This document shows, piece after piece, positions 1 through 10,400 of a stretch of DNA of 64,000 bases. Source of the DNA: Chara braunii (lineage: Eukaryota; Streptophyta; Charophyceae; Charales; Characeae); NCBI GenBank assembly GCA_003427395.1, contig BFEA01000026.1:2246223-2310222 (forward strand), written 5' to 3'. Position 1 is the first letter of the stretch; every line of letters starts with the position of its first letter. The notes below the pieces were generated by a model that searched no databases, had not been told where the DNA came from, and saw nothing but the letters and a program-made list of their open reading frames with translations. The position numbers were made by a program, and so were the translations under genes.

Positions 1-48
1 AATCAATCAATCAATCAAACGCGCGGGGGGAGACCCCTCCCCCACCAG

Positions 49-95
<47 letters not shown>

Positions 96-96
96 G

Positions 97-128
<32 letters not shown>

Positions 129-340
129 CGAAAAAAAAAACTATCGACGAAACTAATCAATCAATTAATTAATCAATCAATCAATCAATCAACGGAAAAA
201 AAAAAAATCGACGAAACTTATCAATCAATCAATCAATCAATCAATCATTCAATCAATCAAAGGCGGGGCGGGGCGACCTTGCCACCACCAATCAATCAAT
301 CAATCAATCAGTCAATCAATCAATCAATCAATCAATCAAC
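1..340. repeat. Composite (TCAA)n microsatellite block
   Basis: Runs of the tetranucleotide TCAA/ATCA fill most of this stretch. They are broken by GC-rich patches (about 17-48 and 261-287) and by three related A-rich inserts (near 127-158, 188-220 and 339-362), two of which end in the same TCGACGAAACT phrase. The tract is therefore a higher-order repeat and not a single simple run. Confidence 0.9.
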
Positions 341-780
341 GGAAAAGAAAGAAAACAAAAAAAAACGCGTTTTTTTTTTTCAATTTCGTTCGATTTCGCC
401 CATACCCCCCCATCCAAAAGTTGATTTTTTTCGGTTTTTTTTCTGTGGTGGGGTGGGGCCGGGGATGCGACGCCACGCGGCGTTTCTAGATTTCTGAAAG
501 TGTCTCCCTCGCGGCCGCCACGTGGCTCCAAAGCCGCGCGTCCGCGGGGTCCGCGGACTGGCCGCGTCTGCGGATTCGGCCGCGGATGGCCGCCGCCGAG
601 GGGGATCCATAGCTCACTATCACCTACAGAGCTCACAATTTTATCGCAAAAACATCATGACATGATAGCAAACAAGATCTCAAAACTATAATGTTAAATA
701 TATAACTCAAATATACATGTCTTATGGATAAAGAATACACATCCAAAATTACATTAATAAGACAAACATGGAACATCCCG
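341..780. other. No gene seen; GC-rich patch
   Basis: Homopolymer-rich DNA up to about 440 is followed by a GC-rich patch (about 450-610) and then AT-rich sequence. Short ORFs cross it on both strands but none shows a recognisable motif or coding bias. Confidence 0.6.
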
Positions 781-781
781 G

Positions 782-960
782 TGTCGGTGCGAATACCCTT
801 ACAAGGGTACCCGCTCTGGTTTTTGCAAGTAACGAAAAATAGGTTTGGAGTAGAGAGTGTATGGGCGCGCAGGCTTGAGGCGAGCATGATTTTTTATTGT
901 TGATAATTGAAGAACCGGCGTGATCGCCGGTCGGATTTTATTTTTGATTAAATCAGGATT
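782..960 (+). repeat. F1: repeat head starting TGTCGG with an internal hairpin
   Basis: It begins TGTCGG and has a 7-bp palindrome at 794-809 (TACCCTT/AAGGGTA). A second perfect hairpin lies at 915-930 (CCGGCG, 4-nt loop, CGCCGG). The same head occurs in reverse at 12056-12087 and 15190-15267, and in part at 32580-32605. Starting with TG and being the outermost conserved piece would fit the edge of an LTR or another mobile repeat; that is inference. Confidence 0.5.
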
Positions 961-1059
961 AAAAAGACTAGGTCTCATTGATCGATGCGCTTGCCTGTGA
1001 CTTGTGCATACGAGCCGAGGACGACATCGACAACAATATGGCTCTGAAAATGTTTCGGT

Positions 1060-1280
1060 AGGTCTGCGTGTCGCGCAGTATCCATTTGTTTAGGCGTCCG
1101 GTAATACTAGACCCAGCCTTGGGCCTAGTACTATTGGTCGCGGTATCGCACTGGTATTTGGGGGACTTAAGGATCGAGACTGAGTGGCGGCGAAGTGGGA
1201 GCACTAGCGCGGCGCAAAGTAACCGAGGGGTTGAGTGCCAGGCGAGGCTATCCTCCATGGTTTCAGCCATAGCAGCGTAA
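1060..1280 (+). repeat. X1: dispersed repeat block
   Basis: This segment reappears as a diverged reverse complement at 14610-14765. Shared phrases include the palindromic GGCCTAGTACTA region, a GAGACTGAGTGG-like part and the closing GGGTTGAG. It follows an F head in both places, so F-X is one unit. No coding potential is visible. Confidence 0.5.
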
Positions 1281-1359
1281 GTGTTGACAGGTTTTATCTT
1301 TCCGGAATTATTATTTTATTTTATTTTATTATTATTGTTGCTCCTATTTGAGCCAGGTA

Positions 1360-1740
1360 TGACACTGGGACTAAAGGTGGTTAGCCCACGAGCCAGAAGA
1401 AACGTGAGTGGCGCGAACTCTGTGTAGGTGTGCCGCATACCAGTCACAACCTTGCTATGAAGAGGGTTGAGCGTAAGCGCAGTTGGAACCCGGAGAATGG
1501 TGGGCCATGCTCAAGGCATGGCACGGTGAGGCAGCCGAGGGCAAGGCGGGGAGGCCGCAGGAGGTTGCTGCAAACTGTAGACGCATGAAACCTGCTCCCA
1601 AAGCTTCGCTTCGAATTCTACTGCTGCCATCAAGGGTTGCCCGGTACCACGTGGCCCATGGGTAGACCCCTTTTGCAAAATCACGCCCACGGCTCGGTAA
1701 CTAGCAGGTTGCCCCATCCAACGTACCCCCTTAGATAGCA
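1360..1740 (+). repeat. Y1: dispersed repeat block
   Basis: Related to 19190-19500 in the same orientation and to 14080-14400 and 31780-32170 in the opposite orientation. Shared phrases include TTAGCCCACGAG, a TTCTACTGCTGCCATCAAG-like stretch and a CTGCTCCC-type run. Overlapping ORFs on both strands are not conserved as proteins among the copies. Confidence 0.5.
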
Positions 1741-4439
1741 GGGGCTGTCGACTGAAATTGTTGGATATCCGTTGAAAATCGGGAGTGATAGAGAGAGGAT
1801 TAGCATGGCTCATGAGCGATGATACCTCGTATAACTAGGACCGGGAATCGCACGCTCTTTTACTATCCTCGATTTTTGTGAGCAAGTGAGATCGTCCAAT
1901 GCAAAGTCTGTCGTTGTCGGGCGGAGCGCTAAAAGACAGCCGGGGAGCAGAGCGACGGGAGGAAGAGAGAGAGAAGGATGAACTTGGACAAGAAGTTGTG
2001 TTGGGTGCACGCGCTGCAAGAAGGGAGTCGGTGATGGCAGAGAGACGAATGAGGTCAGCGAAGAAGTGAATAACTCATGTTATTCCCCGTAGAGTCAAGA
2101 GAGGAAAGGGTCATCCCTGAGGCTTTGGCCCTAGTAGGAGTTAGTAGTGAAAGTAGGGTACGCGAAAGTGTCGAAATGGATATGGCGAGGAGCGGGAGTT
2201 AGCATATCCCATCCGTTTCGCAATTGTTATAGCCGATCTAGGTTGCGATCTTGGGATTCTTGAGTGGGGCGAGTCGATTTGAGGGCTCAGATCAGCAATC
2301 CATGGAGTGGTCTAGCCGCTATGACTTGTAGAGGCTGCGCGGAAGTGGAAGCGCAACGAACGGGTAAAGCGGCGTGAGGGAGTCCACTGGGCGATGCACT
2401 TTCCCAGCACCTAGCGATAGATTCATTCCGATTTTCGCTTATCCTATGGGTGGAGAGCTCCATCTTTGACGCACACATACACACACACACAGGCGTGGTG
2501 CTACGGGATGTGTGCGCGACGCTCGGGTTGTTGGGGCTACGTGGTGCCCACAACTACGAGCAATAGTCGGTGTGTCGGTGTACCTAAGTGTTGTAGTGTG
2601 CAACAGGCGTGAGCGACTATTACAGGCAGCGAGCACAGTGGCGAGGGGGGTATGCATGTACGCTAGAGTGGTACAGTCGAGACGAAGGTAGCAAGGAGCG
2701 AGACCGAGAAAGAGAGGGAGAGGCTGCCTTCCTACTTCAAAAGCTGGTAGGCCGATAGCCAGGTTGAGGTGCACGTGGTCGAGTTTGGATCCATTCGATT
2801 TTGCTCATGCCGTCCACAGAAGTAGCGGGAAGACAGCACGAGGTTAGAGACTTACCAGCCTACGGGTGCGCCACGCATCTTTTCGAGCGAAGTAGCCACC
2901 CACCATCTTTCGGCGTGCATGGCATGTTCTGGTGGAAGATTCATTTGGGTTTCTCATGCCGTCAACGATAGTAGCGTGAAGTTAGCTGCAGAGTCGGAGG
3001 TTTACCTGGTGCACAAAGTGCATTACACCTGGCCGATTCTTAGAAGGAGGTATCGGCGAGTCATGAAAAAGTTCAGTGAAGAGGTGGTTGTGGCTAGCAT
3101 TGTTGAGTGGCCTTGCCTTAAGATTGCCGTGACGACTACTCACCCAAAGTACTGTGATTCCGTTAGGCGAGGCTGAGCTATCGGTGCCAGCTCAATCCGA
3201 TCCTACGAACTAAGGAGTTGCTGATACTACTGAACACTGGCCATCGGATTGCTGTGTCGGGAAGTGCTGTAAGGCGGTCAAGGGGATATTGCTAACTACG
3301 CTCAGCCGCAGCAGAGTCCTACCACTGACTATACTACTGACTACAGGTGCGATCCGCTGTTTGCTTTGGCCGAGTTTCTGCTACATAAGTTGTTGTGCTT
3401 GCTGCATTTCCACTGCGCTCCGCTGCACAGTTCGCAGTGCACTTCTGTATCTTGAAAATAGAGCTTATGAGGCATGCGCTGTTTAAGTACGACTGATCAG
3501 AGCTGTGTGGCTGCAGTTTCGTTTGGGGAAACGACGGTGTGACGTAAGGGGAGTGATCAGAGGCTTGAAGGAGGGTTGGTGACGCGAACTGGAGGGTCGT
3601 CAGAGGGGTAACTTCGGCACTTGACTTCAGAAGTTGACCAAGTTGTTGTTGTTTGGCCAGGCCACTGTTTACTGAGTTGCTATATATCGAGTTGCTGCTA
3701 AAGCGATCGTGCAGACATGCAGGTTGCCGCCTACTGCACTCTATTGGGGGTGAATGTGCGTGCTGAACGTTAGCTGCACATGGGTGCTGCTCCCTCTAAC
3801 GGGGGCTCGATTTGAATTAAAACCTTTGTGATTGAGAGGGTCAGTGACAACTGACTGAGGGGAGGGGCAGTAGTCCATGACAGTAGTCTGTAGTTGTAAT
3901 ATGTAGACGGTAGTCTGTAGTCTGGAGGAGAGGTCGAGCATTGTTGGAAGGTCACTGCCACGATTGTGGGGGAGACGGGAGGCGCGACTGAACTTACCTA
4001 CAAACTATGAGCCATTTACCCTATTTGAGCTATGGGAACAACAGACCAACCAAGGAGGCCACTGAATTTCCACTTGGCCGATGCGATGCTCATCATTCCG
4101 GGCAGAGTAGCGTGAGTCCAGCTGCAGTATGGATAGTTGTCGGGGCTTGGCAAAGGCACTGGCCAGCATCCGTGTGAGCCTCGCCTGCTACTTGACCAGC
4201 AGGATTACGTTGTGCCTTACTAACGAGAGGAACTGTGTTTTCTTTGAGCCCGCAGTCTGCAGTCTGAGGTCGGGACTAATGCAGTTTGGGCTATGAAGCT
4301 CTGCAGAAAGGCTGAGATCCTTGAAACGTGAGTGTCTACTACCGTGGTGGGAGAGTCACCTAGAAGTCTACAGTTGATGGTTGACTGAAGCTTTGACTGG
4401 GTTGATGTTGCGTTCAGGCTGCCATTTCGGGGCCCTCAA
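1741..4439. other. No gene seen; repeat-derived spacer
   Basis: Short ORFs only. A stretch near 1980-2090 resembles 19860-19960, which suggests that the spacer between blocks Y and Z belongs to the same long repeat. A short (CA)n run lies near 2474-2490. I found no coding motif on either strand. Confidence 0.5.
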
Positions 4440-4935
4440 GCGAATCAAGATACCAAGGTCCTCTCGCGCGAGTCTGAGTGCACCATTCTGGTATCTGAGC
4501 GACTCCAATTTTTTTCTTATGCCCTTCTCACTCTAAGTCTAGTCTGTTAGTTCTAAGAGGAAGGCGGCAGTCGGGATTGCAACCCGTAGGACCGCAACAA
4601 AACTTTGTGGGGAGTCAACCCACCCATTGCGGGAGCTCTGCCGGAACTCAGGAGCAGTTCTGGGGCAAGGAATTGAAAGGTAACCATTGCTTTCCCTCTA
4701 TAAACCCGGTTATCACCCTTACGTGTATTTCTTACTATGATTGACTGAGTATATTGCTTGCATCCCTACTTTAACGTTCAGTTTGACTTTCAGGACACAA
4801 AGCAGACTAAGTAAAGGAATGTATGAGCAATATCAGTTTCGGTTTCATTGTTTGACTGAAAGCAGATTATGGGATTGCATATGGGGGAAGGATGGAGGCA
4901 GACAGTACTATTTGTTTGATTGGGTCAATCAAAGG

Positions 4936-5660
4936 CTGGGCAAGTCTCCATAAGTTTGGGGAGACCCAGTGCTATGTTTATTTTCGATTGCATGGAGAAC
5001 CAGACAGGTTCCATAAGTTTGGGTGGTCTGGTTGCTTTGACTTGTAAGGGCCGACTGTGATTGACTTTCAGGGACCAAGCATGTTCCATAAGTTTGGGTG
5101 GCTTGGTCACCTTGTTTACTTTGGGTTTCTTTCAGTTTCTTTTGGTTCTGAACGAGGAGGTTTGAGCATGTTCCATAAGTTTGGATGGCTCAACCTCTTC
5201 CTGCTTTGGCCTTAGGAAAAAGAATCAGGCTGAGGACCAGACATGTTCCATAAGTTTTGGTGGTCTTGGTCCAATGCCATGCACATGCTGGAACCAAAAG
5301 GTTATAACTTGGCTATATTTTATTACTGCATTACTTGTGAACAGGCTAGTCAGACAGGGTTCCCTAAGTTTGGGTGGTCTGACTATAGGCTATCACAAAC
5401 TGAAGAGAGTATTAATTAAGAGTAAATTTATGGTACGAAGGGGCAGGCTGAATCTTGAGCTAAAGATGATCGTTTCAGCTATATGCTACCTCAAAAGACT
5501 AAGTGCAGATAATTATATAAGACTGGGATACTTAAACAGTCCAGGGCGACTAAAGTGGTCTGGTCATATGCCCAAAGAAGAAGAAAAATTGTTGTGTCAT
5601 GTGTTTATGTATACTCAATGGTTGAGCTGGACATGTTCCATAAGTTTGGGTGGTCTAGCT
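4936..5660 (+). repeat. Array of seven hairpins with constant loop and variable paired stems
   Basis: Each unit has the loop phrase TTCCATAAGTTTGGGTGG flanked by complementary arms that differ from unit to unit. Stems: 4936-4949/4960-4969 (bulged), 4998-5005/5026-5033 (8 bp perfect), 5073-5080/5101-5108 (8 bp perfect), 5157-5167/5188-5197 (one bulge), 5234-5242/5263-5272 (one bulge), 5347-5355/5377-5385 (9 bp perfect), 5625-5632/5653-5660 (one G-U pair). Spacing is 60-115 bp except before the last. Pairing is seen directly; function is unknown. Confidence 0.85.
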
Positions 5661-5939
5661 TTATGCCCTATGTAAGCTGGGTATAAAGGGGTAAATCATT
5701 GAGAGATTATGAACTATTGTTTGACAAGATGACCTTGGGATGGTGAGAGTACTTACATTTGTGGTTTGACCTGCATGTGGCTGAGTGAGATTACTACTTA
5801 GGTTGAGATTCAGTTTGATAGGTAGTTGTTTTAGTTGCTCGCCACGTGCTAGAGCTATAGGAGTTAGTTTCAATTCCTGCATTTTTTCAGCTAAGGTTTT
5901 TTACTTAGGTCAATTTTTGCATTTTCTGGGATTTTTTTT

Positions 5940-6510
5940 ATACTTGGTCTTGTATAAATTTTGGTAAGCCAGTTTCTCTCTGGGAAGCGCTGCCGAAATT
6001 TCTGCAAAACAAAGGAGTTAGTCAAATTTTGGTTTTCAAAAGCTCGGTTTGTCTGAATTATATACACGACTTAGTAAACATCTGGGAAGTCTGTTTTTCT
6101 AAAAGGAGTTGTTGCCCAAAGTTTTGCTAATTTAAGGAGTTAGACAAAATTGGACTTTGGGAAGTCAAAGTTATTTTCTCGACTTTTAACTTAGCTTTGT
6201 ATAAATCTTGGAATAACACTTTCTCTACGGGAAGCGCTGCCGAAATTTCTACAAATATAAGGGGTTAATTGGATTTTGTCTTGAAGTCAAACTCAAGTCT
6301 GACTTCTGAGTTCCTATCTGACTTAGTATAAATATAAGAAGTCTACCTTTCTAAAGGGGATGCTGGCCAAATTTTTACTAATTCAGAAAGTTAGACAAAA
6401 TTTGATTTTCCAGAATGATAGTTAATTTTTGTTTTCATATTTGAGTTAATATAAATTATGAGGAGGCAGTTTCATACAGCAAGTACTGCCGAAATTTTTT
6501 TAGTTTAGAG
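5940..6510 (+). repeat. Tandem array of about 125-bp units, two alternating types
   Basis: Five units start with a TATAAAT-like phrase (near 5953, 6072, 6199, 6329 and 6449). Units 1, 3 and 5 carry GCTGCCGAAATTT-type cores; units 2 and 4 carry TTGCCCAAA / TGGCCAAA-type cores, so the pattern is A-B-A-B-A. Each is followed by GGAGTTAG-type text. Equivalent arrays occur at about 22970-23550 and, reversed, at 26340-26730. Confidence 0.75.
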
Positions 6511-7819
6511 GAGTTAGATTATATTTTGACATGTGGTGATTCTGGTAATCCACCCTGAATAGGGGAGATACTGTCATAGGTCTACATTGCGTTGGGCACT
6601 GACTTAGAGGTAGGCCTAGGGTTAGCTTGTAGAAGGGTCTTGGGTGAGAATGTGTTATGGAGCTGTATTCTCCATACACTTATGAATTTAGCTTGGGGGT
6701 TGACTTGTCTTGTGTTAAAGGTCTTCTTAATCGATTGATTCAGGATTTGGGCTATATTCGGCTTGATCCTACAAGGGTCATTTTATGTTATCACTGATAA
6801 CTAGTTGGTTGCCGATTTGTCAGTCTACGACTCAACTCCAATTCATCCTCAATACTCAACCTGAAAGGTTTTAGCCCTTATGGTTTTTATTGGTTTATTA
6901 AGGTTTTCACCCGGATTTTTATTCAATGGTCATTTAATAAAGGTATTGAGTAATTAATTATGGAAGGTTGGACAAAGATTGAGGCTTGCATGGCTAAAGT
7001 GAGGGGTATGAGTATAGAGATTTGGTTGAAGTTGACTCCGTGTAGTGTATGGACTTTTTGTTGACTCTTTGATGTGATTGCATGTATATTTTGTGGTTCG
7101 AATTTTGGATTTGACTGCCTGCGATCAAACAATTATATATGGCTGTGAGGAGTCCCACTGTGATTGTGAGAAGTAATCGTCACATACTTATATCTCCTTT
7201 ACATATGTATATGTATGCACTTATATTAGGTGTTTGTGTGACCTGAGGGGTCCACGCTTAAGGGTTTAATTGGGGTTGAGATTGAAAAAGAAAAGAAAAC
7301 CCCGTTTTTATTGTTGAATGCTTCTTAAATATTTCTTAGTCGGACGTTGGTCCTGGGCCTGGATTCGAGGTCCTTGTCCATGACATCCCGGAGCCTATTT
7401 GCCTTGCCTACTGGGACACTCAGCCTAAAGGCCGGAGGTGTCGCGGAGGTCGCACGACTATTCCTTCAGCCGTGCAACATCGTGAAGAAGTAGACCCTCA
7501 CGATATTTCGAGTTTGACACTTGAGTGTCATAAGCGGTACTCGGATCCACGAGGGACCACTTGATTATGGGCATTACACAATACGCCATTTTAATTGTGA
7601 CTGCTTGCGTATTCATGCATTGCTAGTCGATGTGGAAAGGTCCCACGCCTGCGCGGTTTTATACTAAGTCTCGCGCGCGACGCCTGTCTGATTTCCGCAT
7701 CAGAGAGTTATTGGATGGCTACTAAGGGACTAGGATTGTTTTCGCGTTCTTTGTTTTGTGTCGTTCTGTATATATCTATATATATGTGTGTGTGTTTTTA
7801 TTTTTCATGCTCTTTAGAG

Positions 7820-8270
7820 TGGTATGCGCGTGGTGCGTGGGATGCGTCCTAGTCGACTGGCGACGAGTCTCACTTTGGACCTCGGCCCCCCAAGATGTGG
7901 GTTCGTGTGCAGGTCCGATAGAGGCGTAAAACCACGCGTACCCTATGCTATAGCGTACGAGAAACGCCCTCGGCTGGTCCACCTCTGTGATTGCAGCTGA
8001 TTAGCTTTCGTATTGTGGACTGGTAGCTCGGCGGGGATACACCCACCGAAGGGAGGTGACAACTCCCGTAAGGTTGAGGTAGGTTGTGCCTCGCGTAGGC
8101 CCTATCCCGTCGAAGGGGCTCGCGAGAGGTATGGCTGGCGCACTCGGCCGGAGCGGCTTGCAGAAGCTCCATTATGTATTCGCGATGAGGAATTAATCAA
8201 CTCATGCGTAACGCGGCCGAGAGGGTCCCGCCCCGCCTTGTGCGGTGGCGGACCGATGCGCTCGATACCG
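7820..8270 (+). repeat. W1: repeat block following Z1
   Basis: Shared with 32652-33072 (+) and 24840-25180 (-); phrases such as CCTAGTCGAC, GAGAAACGCCCTCGGCTGG and GGAGGTGACA recur. In copies 1 and 3 it directly follows block Z, so Z-W is one unit. On the minus strand copies 1 and 2 keep a related ORF of about 70 codons (7948-8172, 32781-32993), but the reading frame slips between copies. Confidence 0.65.
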
Positions 8271-8489
8271 GCCAAGAGTCAGGTTGATCTAAAGGAGAGA
8301 TCCTATATTCCTGCACTTGTCCATTATGACAAATACAACAACAAATAATACCGAACATAGTGAATTTCCACGAACTTAGATAAAAATATTTATGAAATGG
8401 TCTCTCCCAAAATGTGTTTATAAGAGGTTGGAAAAAAATAATGATCCCACACAAAATTACAAAGTTTGGTAAAAGAATCGAATAAGAAA

Positions 8490-9590
8490 TTAAACGACTT
8501 GATTTTCGTCGACTTTCGACCCCTTACACCTACTGGGAGTATGTCCGACTCTACCACAACTTTTACACACAATGTTCTTCCAGTACTTTATCCCTCTCTC
8601 CGCTCGTCGCTTTTCTCGTCCTTGAGTTAGTAACAGGCAAGAATCCTCATTCTGAGCAACTCGCGTAGAGAGGTTATTCGTACAAACTTTCTTACTTTTG
8701 CTACTAATGGGAAGCGAATCAATTATGGACTGCTTCTCTAAATCCTTAATCCTCCTGAGCAACTCACGTAGAGAGGTTATTCACACAAACTTTCTTACTC
8801 TTTCTAGTAATGGGAAGCGAATCAATTATTGGCTTCTTTTTTAAATCCTTTTTTATCTCACTCATTATTCCCCTTACTTCTAAGAGCATTGAACTGATGG
8901 TTGAATCCTCTTTTCTTTTACCAGTTTGACATTGCCTTTCAGATGCATCAAGCGGAGTTGCAAACGAAGTGTCTGATTGAAATTTCCTTCATTGAAATTC
9001 AATCGAATCCTGGCCCAATCTGATTCGCAAGTTACCCCATAGATAAGTTTCTGCTGCTCTGCCTCAGAGAGATTTGCGAGAAAAACAATACATTTTTGTT
9101 TATCCGTTAAACGTTGTATCCGACGAGCGACCCTTTCATAGTCAAGAAGAAATTTCTCTTCTACTACGTATGCGTCCCGCTTGATATTCTTCAAATCCTC
9201 TAATATTGTCAATTTATCCCCTAGCCAAAACTTCTCTAACATGACATTTTAAAAATCCGACCATGTTGATGCTGCGGCTATTTTCTAGACTACATCCATA
9301 AGATCCTTTTCAACATATCTCAAAATCAATCGCAACATTTTATGATCATCCTAGTTATTGATGGATGCAAGTTGCTTAAATTTATCCAGAAAAGTGAAAA
9401 CAAAGTTGCGATCGAAAAGAGGGATTTCTACTTTTGACAGACTTTCCTTCTCTGCATCCCTCTCTTATAGGAGATGAACTATCCTTTGAAGATTCGATAT
9501 ATCCCTATCATGATGACCAACTTCGCTTCCACTCGTTGCGTCAATTTTTTATGATCATAACAGAAAACCAGGTGTTCCATTAGGCTAACT
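8490..9590 (-). pseudogene. Retrotransposon gag remnant, copy 2, with CCHC zinc knuckle
   Basis: Minus-strand gag-like coding sequence, broken by stops and frameshifts. Its start (about 9480-9370) reads as KVEIPLFDRN..FTFLDKFKQLASI, a gag opening like that of the neighbouring copy. The middle (9242-8880) encodes a 120-residue stretch with LTDKQKCIVFLANLSEAEQQ, typical of LTR-element gag. The end (8762-8490) carries CKSCGRVGHTPSRC, a CX2CX4HX4C zinc knuckle that in such proteins binds element RNA. A 103-bp tandem duplication (phrases starting 8654 and 8757) lies in the same region. No protease, RT or integrase follows downstream on the minus strand, so the element is truncated. Ty3-type gag is my best guess. 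Confidence 0.6.
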
Positions 9591-9599
9591 CTAAACAGT

Positions 9600-10400
9600 T
9601 TAATTCAATTCTTTAATCCTACTCCACATTTGGTCAACTATTACATCTCTAATACTTCTCTTATCCCCTTCACCCAGGATGATTGGAGAGTTCGTCCAGT
9701 CAAGCCAGATCCCCTCCTCGTTTCTATTAACAATATATTTTTCTACATCCAATATGAAACGTCTGCAAAATTCTATACTATGACCACTTAGAGCACAATA
9801 GATACATTTCACAGACTTATAGTAGGCTAAAGTTGCCTCCTGCTTCCCTTCTTACTTAGTCGTTCACCATGCATATAAGTTGGCGACTTAACATCCGGAG
9901 TAGTTGGAATACCTCCCAAAGATTCACACGGTCTGGCGCTTCCAACTCCCCTGTCCCGACGACTAGTTCCTTGACCCCCTTGAACCAAGTTACGTGCAAC
10001 TCTTTCAACTTTACTGAGCTTGTAATAATGTTTGAATTATTTGTTCTCACAACCTTCATCACTGCTGAAATCTTCTTACTTTCTCTTCCTTTTTCTATCT
10101 CTGCCTTCAAGTGACTTAGAAAACTTAGCAATCATTAATCTCTCAAAATTCTTCCAACTTTTCGCTTCAGAGAGCAACTTTGCTACATCATTACGCAAGT
10201 CTATATGTGTCCATAACATCCCCCTTTTCAACATTGTCTACTCACTCCAATCATGAGCGGCAACCAATTGCTTAAATGTTAAAATAAATTTCAAGACATT
10301 ATTTCCATAAAAAATCGGAACATCGATCTTTGGAGTTGTAGCCGCTTTTTCGATCTTTTCTCCAAGGGTTTCAATTAACTTCTTCATCATGTCCCAAGGA
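9600..10400 (-). pseudogene. Retrotransposon gag remnant, copy 1, with CCHC zinc knuckle
   Basis: Reading from 10390 downward, the minus strand encodes KLIETLGEKIEKAAT, then PKIDVPIFYGNNVLKFILTF, a capsid-like opening. This runs through an in-frame TAG into TMLKRGMLWTHIDLRND and SWKNFERLMIAKFSK. After a frameshift comes CIYCALSGHSIEFC (near 9810-9770), a CX2CX4HX4C knuckle. The frame ends at 9600 with a WSRIKELN tail. The second gag-like copy begins immediately downstream, so two gag modules stand head to tail. Stops and frame changes show that it is not functional as assembled. No LTRs were identified. Confidence 0.6.

Larger units (their letters stand above)
4440..7740 (+). repeat. Z1: structured non-coding repeat, copy 1
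   Basis: A 3.3-kb segment collinear with 21430-24760 (+) and 25190-28340 (-). Order of parts: a conserved lead-in (AACCCGTAGGACCGCA-like, GGGAGCTCTGCCGGAACTC), an array of seven hairpins (4936-5660), a linker, an array of about 125-bp units (5940-6510), an AT-rich part, then terminal palindromes (7465-7530). ORFs are short and not conserved between copies, so I read it as non-coding. It could be the non-coding interior or long LTR of a large retrotransposon derivative, but no LTR pair, primer-binding site or target duplication was found. Confidence 0.75.

Noticed and set aside
4936-5660. CRISPR-like array or integron attC series
   Set aside because: The repeats have variable arms and constant loops, the spacers are not uniform in length, the context is eukaryotic, and there are no cas or integrase genes.
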